Counted from the stretch's first letter, positions 7,851 to 17,179 are shown. The stretch is DNA of 64,000 bases from Verrucomicrobiota bacterium (GCA_019510185.1 JAEKKV010000016.1:186001-250000); one strand, 5' to 3'. Notes: generated from the sequence alone by a model not told the origin. Numbers and translations: made by a program.

Positions 7851-10800
7851 GGGGCGGGCGTCGGGGCGGCGGGTTTGGCCGGAGCGGCCAGCTGCTGGTA
7901 GAGCGCGTAATGGGTGCGGACCTGCTCCTGCGCCTGCCGGCCGAGTTGCTCGGCACGAGCGGGGGCGACGTTTTTCAAGATGCCAAAACGGGTTTCGCCG
8001 GCCATGAACTTGGCGAGATCGGTTTTCGGCGCGCCGGAATCGAGCTTGAGGGGAATCTGGCCGGCGGCGGCGAGCCGGGGATCGTACCGGAAGAGCGGCC
8101 AATAGCCGGTGTCGACGGCGAGTTTTTGCTGTTCGAGGCCGAGGTGCAGGCTGTAGCCGTGGGCGATGCAGTGCGAGTAAGCGATGATGAGCGCGGGGCC
8201 GGGATAGGCCTCGGCTTCGCGGAAGGCGTTGACCGTCTGGCTGTCCTTCGCGCCGAAGGCGACACGGGCGACGTAAACGTGCCCATATTGCATGGCCATG
8301 AGGGCCAGATCTTTCTTGGCCGTGCCCTTGCCGCCCGAGGCAAACTTGGCGACCGCGCCCATCGGCGTGGATTTGGAGGCTTGTCCGCCGGTGTTGGAAT
8401 AAACCTCGGTGTCGAGGACGAGCACTTTCACATTGGCGCCCGAGGCGAGCACGTGATCGAGGCCGCCGTAGCCGATGTCGTAGGCCCAGCCGTCGCCGCC
8501 GATGATCCAGACGGATTTTTTGACGAGGTCGTCGGCCAGGAGATCGAGGCGGGCGGCGTCGGGCGTGCCGAGGGCGCGGAGCTTTTCCCGAAGAGTGGCG
8601 ATGCGCTCGCGCTGGGCGGCGATCGCGGCCTCGGTGTCCTGGATGGGATCGAGCAGCGCGGTGACCAAGGTCTCGTCCTGAAGCCTTGGAGCGAGCAGGC
8701 GGAGGAGAACGCGGGCGTTTTTCGCGCGTTGGTCGGCGGCAAGGCGCAGGCCAAGGCCGAACTCGGCGTTGTCCTCGAAAAGGGAATTGGCCCAGGCGGG
8801 GCCGCGTCCGTCCTTGTTGGTGCAATACGGAGTGGTGGGCAGATTGCCGCCGTAAATGGAGGAGCAGCCGGTGGCGTTGGCCATGATGAGGCGGTCGCCG
8901 TAGAGCTGGGTGAGGAGCTTGAGGTAGGGCGTCTCGCCGCAGCCGGCGCAGGCTCCGGAGAACTCGATGAGCGGCGTGAGAAACTGGGTGTTCTTGACGG
9001 TGGAGAGGTCGAGTTTGGCGCGGTCGGGATCGGGCAGGCCGAGGAAGAAATCCCAGTTGGCGCGCTCGGTGGCGACGAGCGCGGGTTGCGGAGCCATGTC
9101 GAGGGCCTTGTGGCGCGGGTTGGACTTGTCCTTGGCGGGGCAGACTTGGACGCACAGCGTGCAGCCGGTACAGTCCTCGGGGGCGACTTGCAACGTGTAG
9201 TGGCGTCCGGGAAATTCCGCGGAGCGGAAAGCGGCGGACTTGAAGTCGGCGGGGGCGCCGGCGAGGGCGGCGGGTTCGCAGAACTTGGCGCGGATGGCGG
9301 CGTGCGGACAGACGAGCACGCACTTGTTGCACTGGATGCAGAGGGACGGATCCCAGACGGGGATTTCGAGGGCGATGTTGCGTTTTTCGAAACGGGTGGT
9401 GGCGGTGGGCCAGGCGCCGTCGACGGGCAGGGCGCTCACGGGGAGGTTGTCGCCGTCGTTGGCGAGAAGACGGGCGGTGACCTGCCGGACGAAGGCGGAG
9501 GCGCCGGGGTAAACGGGCGGTGGCGAGACCACGGCGGCGATGTCGGGCTCGGCGGGCAGGGGGACTTCATGCAGGCCGGCGAGAGCGGCATCCACGGCGG
9601 CGTAGTTCATCTTGACGATGGTGTCGCCCTTGCGTCCGTAGGTTTTGGCGATGGCTTTTTTGATCTGGGTAATCGCTTCGTCCGCCGGAAGAACGCCGGA
9701 AAGGGCGAAGAAACACGTCTGCAGCACGGTGTTGGTGCGGCGGCCCATGCCGCTGGCCTGGGCGACGGCGGTGGCGTCGATGACGAAGAGCCGGAGCTTT
9801 TTCTCGATGAGCGCGGCCTGCCACTCGCGAGGCAGTTTTTTCCAGGTTTCGCCGGGAGCATAGGGCGAATTGAGGAGGACGGTCGCGCCGGGGCGGGCGT
9901 AGCCGAGCACGTCCTGCTTGCCGACAAAGGAGAACTGGCTGCAGGCGACGAAACCGGCCTGGCGGATGAGGTACGGCGCGCGGATGGGATTCGGACCGAA
10001 GCGCAGATGCGAGGTGGTGACGGAGCCGGATTTCTTGGAGTCGTAGACGAAATAACCTTGGGCGAAATGGTCGGTCTGCTCGCCGATGATCTTGATGGAA
10101 TTTTTGTTGGCGCCGACAGTGCCGTCGGCGCCGAGCCCGACGAAGACGCAGCGACGAACCTCGGCCGGCTCGAGGTCGAGTCCGGCATCATAGCCGAGCG
10201 AGGTGCCCGTGACGTCGTCGATGATGCCGAGGGTGAAATGATTGAACGGTTCCCAGCGGACGAGATTGTCGAAGGCGCCCTTGGCCATGCCCGGGGTGAA
10301 CTCCTTCGAACCGAGTCCGTAGCGTCCGCCCACGACGCGGGCGGAGCCGGCGAGCGGGGAGCGGCCTTCGGCGAGGGCGGCGAGAACGTTGAGGTAGAGC
10401 GGTTCGCCGATGGAGCCGGGCTCCTTGGTGCGGTCGAGGACGGCGATGGCCTGGACGGTTTTGGGGAGGGCGGCGAGAAACGCATTCACCTGAAACGGCT
10501 GAAACAGGCGGACGGCGATCACGCCGGTCTTTTCGCCGTGGGCGTTGAGCCATTCGGCGGTCTCGCGCAGCGTGTCGACCGAGCTGCCCATGGCGACGAT
10601 GACGCGTTCGGCGAGGGGATGGCCGTAGTAGTCGAAGAGGTGATACTTGCGGCCGGTGAGCTCCCCGAAGCGCTGCATGATGGCCTGAACCGCGCCGGGC
10701 AGGAAGGTGTAGAAGCGATTCACCGATTCACGGCCCTGGAAATAAACGTCGGGGTTCTGGGCGGTGCCGTGGAGGGAGGGTTTGTCGGGCGTCATGCCGC

Positions 10801-11431
10801 GGGCGCGGAAGTCGGCGATGGCCTTTTCGTCGATGATGGCGAGGAGATCGTCGTTGGAGAGCAATGCGATCTTGGAAACTTCGTGGGAGGTGCGGAACCC
10901 ATCGAAGAAATGGAGGAAGGGCACGTGGCCGCGGTGGCTGGCGGCGTGGGCGATAAGGGCGAAGTCATGCGCCTCCTGGCCGTTGTTGGAGCAGAGCAGC
11001 GCGCAACCGGTGGCCCGGCAGGCCATGACGTCCTGGTGGTCCCCGAAAATGGAAAGCCCTTGGGCGGCGAGGGCGCGGGCGCTGACATGGATCGTGAGCG
11101 GGAGGAGTTCGCCGGCGATCTTGTAGAGATTGGGGACCATCAGCAGGAGCCCCTGCGAGCAGGTGAAGGTGGTCGTGAGCGCGCCGCCGAGGAGGCCGCC
11201 GTGAATGGCGCCGGCGACGCCGCCCTCGGACTGCAGTTGCACCACACGCGGAACCTCGCCCCAGAGGTTTTTTTGGCCGGCGGCGGCCCATTCGTCGCAC
11301 GATTCAGCCATGGCGGACGACGGGGTGATCGGGTAAATCGCGATCAGTTCGTTCAGCCGGTAGGCGACGGAGGCGACCGCCTCATTGGCGTCGAGTGTGA
11401 CAAAGCGGGGCGGGGTGGCGGAGGTTTCCAT
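7847..11431 (-). CDS. nifJ: Pyruvate:ferredoxin (flavodoxin) oxidoreductase
   Basis: About 1194 residues, the full length of the homodimeric single-chain enzyme, which oxidises pyruvate with CoA to acetyl-CoA and CO2 and reduces ferredoxin or flavodoxin. Domain I carries IAIYPITPSSAMAE. A two-[4Fe-4S] ferredoxin domain shows CIQCNKCVLVCP and CTGCTLCVQVCP. The TPP domain shows CAGCGETPYLKLL, GDGWAYDIGYGG and EVYSNTGGQ. I use the ATG at 11431 (METSATPPRF) rather than one 24 bp upstream, because homologous sequence begins just after it. The enzyme points to fermentative or anaerobic metabolism alongside the complex I genes. Confidence 0.95.
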   Translation of the reverse strand: METSATPPRFVTLDANEAVASVAYRLNELIAIYPITPSSAMAESCDEWAAAGQKNLWGEVPRVVQLQSEGGVAGAIHGGLLGGALTTTFTCSQGLLLMVPNLYKIAGELLPLTIHVSARALAAQGLSIFGDHQDVMACRATGCALLCSNNGQEAHDFALIAHAASHRGHVPFLHFFDGFRTSHEVSKIALLSNDDLLAIIDEKAIADFRARGMTPDKPSLHGTAQNPDVYFQGRESVNRFYTFLPGAVQAIMQRFGELTGRKYHLFDYYGHPLAERVIVAMGSSVDTLRETAEWLNAHGEKTGVIAVRLFQPFQVNAFLAALPKTVQAIAVLDRTKEPGSIGEPLYLNVLAALAEGRSPLAGSARVVGGRYGLGSKEFTPGMAKGAFDNLVRWEPFNHFTLGIIDDVTGTSLGYDAGLDLEPAEVRRCVFVGLGADGTVGANKNSIKIIGEQTDHFAQGYFVYDSKKSGSVTTSHLRFGPNPIRAPYLIRQAGFVACSQFSFVGKQDVLGYARPGATVLLNSPYAPGETWKKLPREWQAALIEKKLRLFVIDATAVAQASGMGRRTNTVLQTCFFALSGVLPADEAITQIKKAIAKTYGRKGDTIVKMNYAAVDAALAGLHEVPLPAEPDIAAVVSPPPVYPGASAFVRQVTARLLANDGDNLPVSALPVDGAWPTATTRFEKRNIALEIPVWDPSLCIQCNKCVLVCPHAAIRAKFCEPAALAGAPADFKSAAFRSAEFPGRHYTLQVAPEDCTGCTLCVQVCPAKDKSNPRHKALDMAPQPALVATERANWDFFLGLPDPDRAKLDLSTVKNTQFLTPLIEFSGACAGCGETPYLKLLTQLYGDRLIMANATGCSSIYGGNLPTTPYCTNKDGRGPAWANSLFEDNAEFGLGLRLAADQRAKNARVLLRLLAPRLQDETLVTALLDPIQDTEAAIAAQRERIATLREKLRALGTPDAARLDLLADDLVKKSVWIIGGDGWAYDIGYGGLDHVLASGANVKVLVLDTEVYSNTGGQASKSTPMGAVAKFASGGKGTAKKDLALMAMQYGHVYVARVAFGAKDSQTVNAFREAEAYPGPALIIAYSHCIAHGYSLHLGLEQQKLAVDTGYWPLFRYDPRLAAAGQIPLKLDSGAPKTDLAKFMAGETRFGILKNVAPARAEQLGRQAQEQVRTHYALYQQLAAPAKPAAPTPAP

Positions 11432-11573
11432 GGAACGAAGCACCGGACCTCGCAAGAAGCGGGTGAGGTTGCGTCGTCATGATGCCAAAATTTGCGCAAG
11501 CGGACTGCGCACGGCTTGGCGGAGGGCGCGCGGAAATTGCCCGGCGGGCGGGCCGCCGCTCGATCCCCATTGC

Positions 11574-13673
11574 TCAGCGGCGGCCGGTGGTGAGCTCGTC
11601 GGCGAGGACGGGGACCTCGTAGACTTTTCTCAACGCCTCGATGATACCGGCGCTGTGCACGCTGACGGCCCGCGACTGCAGGTCGGTGTAGCCGAAGTCG
11701 GCGGAGAGCGACTGGATGTTGCCGTCGAAAATGATGCCGACGAACTCGGCCGCGCCGTTGACCACCGGACTTCCGGAGTTGCCGCCGATGATGTCGTTGG
11801 TGCTGACGAAATCCATCGGGACGGCCAGATCGAGCGCGGCTTTCTTCTCCGTCCAGCGCGGAGGAAGATCGAAGGGCGGACGATCGCCTTGCTCGGCGCT
11901 GCGCCGGTAGAGTCCGGCGAGGTTCGTCGTCGCGGACACCGGGGCGCCGTTTTCCTCATAGCCTTTCACCGTGCCGTAGCTGAGGCGGAGGGTGAAGGTG
12001 GCGTCAGGGTAACCGCTCGTGCCTTCGAGGGCAAAGCGGGCGGCACCCAGCGCGGCCTGAGCCTGCTGCTTCACCTCGTCCTGGGCTTCCATGATCGTGC
12101 GCAACGCGCGTGCCTCGGGGTCGATGGTGCGGGCGAGTTCGATGAGCGGATCCTGCGCGGTGGCGACGGCGGCGGCCCCGCCGGCGTAGAGTTTGCGGCG
12201 GAAGGCGGGATCGCGGACCTGCGTGGCATTGATCAACTCGGCGGCGCGAGCGCGGGGCGAGCGACCGGCGAGGACGCGCTGCACCAGCGGGTCCGTGTAG
12301 CCGAGTTTCTCGACCAGAAGGGTGAGCGAGTCGGCCAAGGTGATGATTTCGTAATCGGGGTAGATCGGCTTGTCGGAAAACAAGGCGAGTTCGAACGACT
12401 CGCGCTTGGCGTCGGCGTATTCTTGGAGTCGCTCGCCGTTGGACTTGGGACGTTCGTCGGCAACACGCAGGAGGGCGCGGGCGAGGGCGAAGGACTGGCT
12501 GGTGAATCCGGCGGGCGTGCTGGTGAAACGGCTGGAGGCGCCTTCGATCAGCCGGTGCCGGAGCAGGTGGGCGGCCATGATTTTCGTGGCGGCGTCGATG
12601 CGGTCAAAGGCGGCGAGGGCGGCGGCGTAATCGGGGCGGGCGGCGAGCTTTTGCTTGAACGCGGTTTCGGCGGCGAGTTTCGCGCCCATGAACGCAGGGT
12701 CTTGCAAGGCGGCGAGGGCGCCGTCGCGCACCTTGCGGGAGTTCTGGACGCCGAAGAGGTCTTCGCGGGCGCGGCGGGCGTTTTCCGCGCTGCGGCCGCT
12801 CCAGGAGGCGAGGAGGACCTCGCGACGCTTGAGGGTTTCGAGCGTGAGCGGGATGGAGACATCGCGGAGGCTGGCGAGCTCGCCGGTGGTGAGCAGGCGG
12901 CTGGTGTTGCCAGGATGGCCGGAGACGAAAACAAGTTCGCCGTCGCGCGCGCCGGCGGCGGACCACTTGAGGTAATGCGCGGGGCGCACCGGACGGTCGT
13001 TTTCGAAAACGCGGAAAAGGCAGATATCGAGGTCGTAGCGGGGATACTCGAAGTTATCGGGGTCGCCACCGAAGAAGGCGGTCTGCGCCTCGGGGGCGAA
13101 GACGAGGCGGATGTCGGTGTAGCGTTTGGAGCGATACAGGTGATAGGCGCCGCCCTGATAAAGCGTGACGACGTCGCTGCGGAGGCCGGTTTTTTCACGA
13201 GACTCCTTTTCGATCCCGGCGATGATCTTCCGGCGGGCGAGCGCGGCGTCGTCACCGGTCGCGCCGGCGGGGATGGCGGCGTTGACGCGGGCGGTCACGT
13301 CCTCGATGGACTGGAGGACGTTGAGCTCGAGATCATGGCACTTGATGGCGTCGCCGTCGGTGCGGGCGTAGAAACCGTCGCGCAGGTAGTTGTGCTCGGC
13401 GGTGCCCATCTTCTGGAGCGCGTCGGCGCCGACGTGATGGTTGGTGATGACGAGCCCGTCGCCGCTGACGAAGGAACCCGAGCCGCCGCTGTTGAAGCGG
13501 ACGGAGGATTGCATGAGGTGGTCGAGCCAGGCGTCAGTGACCTCGAAACCGTACGCGGCCTTGAGCGCGGCGCGGGGCGGGGCAGAGTAGAGCCACATGC
13601 CTTCCTCCGCGCGGACGGAGGAACCGAGGGCGAGCGCGACCAGAAAACGAACCGCCAGGGGACGTAATTTCAT
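11574..13673 (-). CDS. S46 family dipeptidyl peptidase (DPP7/DPP11 type)
   Basis: A 699-residue secreted serine peptidase. After a signal peptide ending near VRAEE come EGMWLY, then the histidine motif LVITNHHVGADAL (His 80) and the nucleophile motif GGNSGSPVVN (Ser about 633), the hallmark of MEROPS S46. Known members remove dipeptides from peptide N-termini in the periplasm. DPP7 prefers hydrophobic and DPP11 acidic P1 residues, and I cannot assign which. Upstream on the same strand lies a two-hairpin repeat and then the DUF616 glycosyltransferase. Confidence 0.93.
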   Translation of the reverse strand: MKLRPLAVRFLVALALGSSVRAEEGMWLYSAPPRAALKAAYGFEVTDAWLDHLMQSSVRFNSGGSGSFVSGDGLVITNHHVGADALQKMGTAEHNYLRDGFYARTDGDAIKCHDLELNVLQSIEDVTARVNAAIPAGATGDDAALARRKIIAGIEKESREKTGLRSDVVTLYQGGAYHLYRSKRYTDIRLVFAPEAQTAFFGGDPDNFEYPRYDLDICLFRVFENDRPVRPAHYLKWSAAGARDGELVFVSGHPGNTSRLLTTGELASLRDVSIPLTLETLKRREVLLASWSGRSAENARRAREDLFGVQNSRKVRDGALAALQDPAFMGAKLAAETAFKQKLAARPDYAAALAAFDRIDAATKIMAAHLLRHRLIEGASSRFTSTPAGFTSQSFALARALLRVADERPKSNGERLQEYADAKRESFELALFSDKPIYPDYEIITLADSLTLLVEKLGYTDPLVQRVLAGRSPRARAAELINATQVRDPAFRRKLYAGGAAAVATAQDPLIELARTIDPEARALRTIMEAQDEVKQQAQAALGAARFALEGTSGYPDATFTLRLSYGTVKGYEENGAPVSATTNLAGLYRRSAEQGDRPPFDLPPRWTEKKAALDLAVPMDFVSTNDIIGGNSGSPVVNGAAEFVGIIFDGNIQSLSADFGYTDLQSRAVSVHSAGIIEALRKVYEVPVLADELTTGRR

Positions 13674-13741
13674 GCGCAGCGAGCTGTGGCAGGAATCCCG
13701 CCGGGAGCCAGCCGGAAGCGCGCGCGGTCAGGCCCTGAAAC

Positions 13742-13842
13742 GGATTTTAATCACTCATGGAATCGCCCAACGGGGCGATTCTCTGGGAGCGGTTTCGGCC
13801 AATGACCTTCACGATCAAGCGGAGGGGCAGCTGATGCTGCCG
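13742..13842 (-). repeat. Two-hairpin intergenic element, copy 1
   Basis: About 100 bp matching 16522-16623. Hairpin 1 is GAATCGCCC, loop AACG, GGGCGATTC (13760-13781), identical in both copies. Hairpin 2 is GGCAGC, loop TGAT, GCTGCC (13826-13841), whose stem differs from copy 2 by two compensated base pairs. It begins about 13 bp after the stop of the glycosyltransferase (minus strand) and ends about 70 bp before the S46 peptidase start. Conserved stems and loops suggest a folded RNA or a structured mobile repeat. Confidence 0.75.
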
Positions 13843-13855
13843 GGAATGGGCGGAG

Positions 13856-15229
13856 TTATGACGGCTGACGGACGACGGGCGAATTTGATAAATCCTCTGC
13901 TGATTTTGAGGAGCTTTCGATGTTGCGGCGTGGCCTATGCCGCGAAGCGAGGCCGGCGTAGCGGTCGCTGTCGTGGGTGCCGTGATCCAGCAGCGCGGTG
14001 GCGGGATGGGTGCGGGTGTTGTGGCCTTCGCCGAGCAGGGGGAACCAGGCGAGGCCTTGTTTCCAGAGGACGTAGTTGGCGCCGAGCTGGTCGCGGCGGC
14101 TGCCTTGGGTGAACTGTGCCCACCAGCCGTCGAAAAACGCGCGCGCCTCCGGGCGTTGCGGGCGGCAGGCGAAGAAGTTGGCTTCGATCAGCCCGTGATC
14201 GAACGGGTAACCCTCGCGCTGGTGGGCGAGCATCTGCGCGACGATGATTTCGGTGCGGTCCTTGCCGGAGAGCGCGCAGATGACGGCTTCGTGGTAGAGG
14301 CAGCGGCGCAAGGGATGGGGCACAAACGCGAGGGGCAGGTCCGACTCGCGGAAGAGGCGGAGCCGGTCGGAGAGATCGCCGCGGACGATCACGTTGGCGT
14401 CGCACCAGACAATGATGTCGTAACGGGCAAGGCAGTGGTGCGGCTGGAGTTTGACGTGGCGGGAGGCACGGGCGCGATCTTCCATCTGGATCTGGAGCGG
14501 TAGAACCTGAAAGACGCCATAGCCGTCGGTTTCGGGCCGGTCGGTGAAGAGGAAGTAATCGACGTCGGGCGAGAGGTGTTCGGGCATCCGGAGGGTGTCG
14601 TAGCCGCCGGTGATGCAGGTGCAGAGGGCGATGGAGTTGCCGGTCCTCCGGGCGGCGCGGTAAGCGGCGGCGCGGTCGGCCATGACTTGCGGCTCAAGGT
14701 AAGGATACGGCCTCGAGTGCGGGTAATGGGACGACCACGTTGCGGCCGGCGACGGGCGTTCGTCCACGGGGGGAAGCGCGTGCGGAGCCCGGGCGAAGGC
14801 GATGAGCGGGCAGGTGGCGGACAGAAGCAGCGCGGGGTGATGTGCGAGGTAGCGGCTGCCGTCGAACGCGGGATGGGGCCGGCGATCCTCTTTCCAGCCG
14901 TGGGCGAGGTAGTGGCCGAGCGGTTCGATGTCGGCGCGGGCGACATCGGGATTGTCGGCCAGATACCAGCGGATGTCGAAAAACGGATGGGGGCTGAGCC
15001 CTTCGCGCCAGCCTGTCGCAAGGTAGTGGGCGAGCGGGTTGGTGCGGGCGCTGCCGTGGTCCGCCGGGCGGGCCGACCTGAGCTGTCGCAGATAAAAGGC
15101 CGCGTCGAAAATCGGGTGCAAGGGATCGACGGCCGGCTGCGTGGCCAGGGCGCGGATACGGGCGTGGCGGCGCCATGACAGAGCGAAAGGGTCCTTCAAC
15201 AGGCGAAGGACATGGCGGACCGGATTCAC
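13856..15229 (-). CDS. DUF616-type glycosyltransferase with N-terminal HYLxxGWxE repeats
   Basis: A 457-residue protein. The N-terminal ~150 residues hold three copies of a short module of the form FD..yYL...P.....PL.HYL..GW.E...PHP (FDAAFYLRQL, LAHYLATGWREGLSPHPFFD, LGHYLAHGWKEDRRPHPAFD), a repeat seen next to many bacterial glycosyltransferases. The C-terminal half (from about residue 200, SIALCTCITGGYD) matches DUF616 (TOD1/MUCI70-like), with DVDYFLFTDRPE, YDIIVWCDANVIVRGDL and HPLRRCLYHEA. It probably acts on surface glycan or a glycoconjugate. Donor and acceptor are unknown. Confidence 0.75.
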   Translation of the reverse strand: MNPVRHVLRLLKDPFALSWRRHARIRALATQPAVDPLHPIFDAAFYLRQLRSARPADHGSARTNPLAHYLATGWREGLSPHPFFDIRWYLADNPDVARADIEPLGHYLAHGWKEDRRPHPAFDGSRYLAHHPALLLSATCPLIAFARAPHALPPVDERPSPAATWSSHYPHSRPYPYLEPQVMADRAAAYRAARRTGNSIALCTCITGGYDTLRMPEHLSPDVDYFLFTDRPETDGYGVFQVLPLQIQMEDRARASRHVKLQPHHCLARYDIIVWCDANVIVRGDLSDRLRLFRESDLPLAFVPHPLRRCLYHEAVICALSGKDRTEIIVAQMLAHQREGYPFDHGLIEANFFACRPQRPEARAFFDGWWAQFTQGSRRDQLGANYVLWKQGLAWFPLLGEGHNTRTHPATALLDHGTHDSDRYAGLASRHRPRRNIESSSKSAEDLSNSPVVRQPS

Positions 15230-15280
15230 GGGACGTGTTGTGGGCGGGGGCGGACCCGGCGGTCCCGCCCATCCCGGAAA

Positions 15281-16516
15281 TCAGCCCGCGAAGAACTTCA
15301 GGATGCGGCGCATGGACTTCACGAGGATTTCAATTTCCTCCTCGGTGTTGTAAACGTAGAAGCTCGCGCGCGTCGTCGAGGCCAGGCCGAGTTTGCGCAT
15401 GAGGGGCTGGTTGCAGTGGTGGCCGCCGCGCAGCGCGATGCCGTCCTGGTCGGCGAAGGTGACCACGTCGTGAGCATGGGCGTCGGCGAAGGCGAAGCTG
15501 ACGAGGCCGCCGCGAGGCTGGCCGGGCTTGGGTCCGAGGATACGGATGCCGGGCAACTCGGCCAGGGCGGCGCAGGCTTTCATCGCGAGGGCGTGGTCGT
15601 GTGCGCTGATCGCGGGACGGCCGAGCTGGTCGAGGTAATCGAACGCGGCGTGCAGGCCGATGGCATCGGCGACGTTGGGCGTGCCGGCTTCGAAGCGTTC
15701 GGGGGACGGTTTCCAAGTCGCGCCCTCATAGGTGACGGAGACGACCATGCCGCCGCCGGTCTGCCAGGGAGGCATGGCGTCGAGGAGGGCGCGCTTGCCG
15801 TAAAGCACGCCGATGCCGGTGGGACCGGCCATCTTGTGTCCGCTGAAGGCAAGGAAATCGCAGCCGAGGGTCTGCACGTTGATCGGCTCGTGGCCGATGG
15901 ACTGGGCGGCGTCGATCAGCGTGAGCGCGCCGACGGCACGGGCCTTGGCGCAGAGCAGCGCGGCGTCGTTCATGACGCCGAGGGTGTTGGAGAGGTGGGT
16001 GAAGGCGAAGAGCTTCACCTGCGGAGTGAGCAACGTGTCCAAGGCGTCGAGGTTGAGACCGTGTTCGGCGTCGGCGCCGGTGACCGGGACATATTTCAAC
16101 GTGGCGCCGGTGCGGAGGGCGAGTTGCTGCCATGGCACGAGGTTGGAGTGGTGCTCCATCTCGGTGGTGAGGATGACGTCGCCGGGCTTGAGGTTGGCGG
16201 GGCCCCAGCTCTGGGCGACGAGGTTGATCGACTCGGTGGTGCCGCGGGTGAAGACGATCTCGGCGGGGTCGGCGGCGTTGATGAACTTGGCGGCACGGAC
16301 TCGGGCGGCCTCGTAGCCGTCGGTCGCGCGCATGGAGAGGGCGTGGAGGCCGCGGTGAACGTTGGAGTTGTCGCGTTCGTAGAAGCGGGCGAGGGCGTCG
16401 ATGACGGAGCGCGGCTTCTGGGTGGTGGCGCCGTTGTCGAGATAGACGAGAGGCTTGCCGCCGACGTGCTGGTCGAGGACGGGGAAATCGATGCGGAGAT
16501 TGGGAGACAAAGCCAT
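15281..16516 (-). CDS. sufS: Cysteine desulfurase SufS
   Basis: A 411-residue class V PLP enzyme that takes sulfur from cysteine for Fe-S cluster assembly. Visible: YLDNGATTQKP, NVHRGLHALSMRAT, TEMEHHSNLVPWQ, the PLP lysine in FLAFSGHKMAGPTG (Lys 228) and the sulfur-accepting cysteine in LRGGHHCNQPLM (Cys 368), the SufS rather than IscS arrangement. It follows sufU on the same strand with a repeat element between them. The rest of the SUF system (sufBCD) is not in the window. Confidence 0.95.
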   Translation of the reverse strand: MALSPNLRIDFPVLDQHVGGKPLVYLDNGATTQKPRSVIDALARFYERDNSNVHRGLHALSMRATDGYEAARVRAAKFINAADPAEIVFTRGTTESINLVAQSWGPANLKPGDVILTTEMEHHSNLVPWQQLALRTGATLKYVPVTGADAEHGLNLDALDTLLTPQVKLFAFTHLSNTLGVMNDAALLCAKARAVGALTLIDAAQSIGHEPINVQTLGCDFLAFSGHKMAGPTGIGVLYGKRALLDAMPPWQTGGGMVVSVTYEGATWKPSPERFEAGTPNVADAIGLHAAFDYLDQLGRPAISAHDHALAMKACAALAELPGIRILGPKPGQPRGGLVSFAFADAHAHDVVTFADQDGIALRGGHHCNQPLMRKLGLASTTRASFYVYNTEEEIEILVKSMRRILKFFAG

Positions 16517-16521
16517 GAGTT

Positions 16522-16623
16522 GGATTTTTAACCACTAAGGGAATCGCCCAACGGGGCGATTCTCTGGGAACGGCGGCGGCCAATGGCCTCTGCGATCAAG
16601 CGGAGGCGCGGCTGATGCCGCGA
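16522..16623 (-). repeat. Two-hairpin intergenic element, copy 2
   Basis: Second copy of the element at 13742-13842, filling almost the whole sufU-sufS gap. Hairpin 1 (16541-16562) is identical to copy 1. Hairpin 2 (16607-16622) is CGCGGC, loop TGAT, GCCGCG. Relative to copy 1 the first and fourth pairs change from G-C to C-G and from A-T to G-C on both sides, so pairing is kept. It starts about 5 bp after the sufU stop, in the same orientation to the genes as copy 1. Confidence 0.75.
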
Positions 16624-16627
16624 GTAT

Positions 16628-17056
16628 TTAGGAAGGCGGCTGTTTGACGGCCTCGAGGGCGGCATGCCAGCCGAGCGTGGCGCATTTGATACGGGCGGGA
16701 AAGGCGTGGACGCCGGCGAAGGCGGCGAGGTCGCTGATCTCGTCGGGCGCTTCGCCGGTGGTGACGATTTGCTTGAACGCGGCGTAAAGGGCTTCGGCCT
16801 CGGCGGGCGTTTTGCCTTTGACCTGGGTGGTCATGAGGGAGGTGCTGGCTTGGGAAATGGCGCAGCCGGCGCCCTCGAAGCCGATGGCATCGATGCGGTT
16901 GTCGTCACCGAGATGCAGATAGACGGTGCAATGGTCGCCACAGGTCGGATTGTCGCCGGTGGCCACGCGGTTGGCGGTGGGCGGCTTGCCGCGATTGCGG
17001 GGGCGCTTGTTGTGGTCGAGGATGACCGATTGGTAGAGATCGGTGAGGTCGGACAT
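16628..17056 (-). CDS. sufU: SufU, sulfur acceptor/scaffold partner of SufS
   Basis: A 142-residue protein from the ATG at 17056 (MSDLTDLYQ). An upstream in-frame ATG gives five unlikely residues. It has the SufU/IscU zinc ligands: Cys 39 and Asp 41 in NPTCGDHC, Cys 65 in GAGCAISQAS, and Cys 125 in RIKCATLGW. SufU proteins accept persulfide sulfur from SufS through a zinc-ligand swap. Its position directly upstream of sufS in the same direction fits the SufS/SufU pair of SUF systems that lack SufE. Confidence 0.92.
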   Translation of the reverse strand: MSDLTDLYQSVILDHNKRPRNRGKPPTANRVATGDNPTCGDHCTVYLHLGDDNRIDAIGFEGAGCAISQASTSLMTTQVKGKTPAEAEALYAAFKQIVTTGEAPDEISDLAAFAGVHAFPARIKCATLGWHAALEAVKQPPS

Positions 17057-17179
17057 GAGAAAGATGACCAATGACTAAGGTCCGATGGGCACTGAAGGCA
17101 AATCCGCGAGTGTTTTCCCTGAGAGTGGCGGACTGGCGGTTGAGCGAGGTGGTGGAATGGCGCGGAAAATCGCGGACTA

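Noticed and set aside
7790..11482. Very long open frame on the plus strand opposite the pyruvate:ferredoxin oxidoreductase gene
   Set aside because: It is a GC-rich antisense shadow with a Gly/Glu/Ala-rich, motif-free translation, while the minus strand encodes a complete known enzyme.
11385..13667. Long plus-strand frame opposite the S46 peptidase
   Set aside because: Low-complexity translation, and the opposite strand carries a full catalytic protein.
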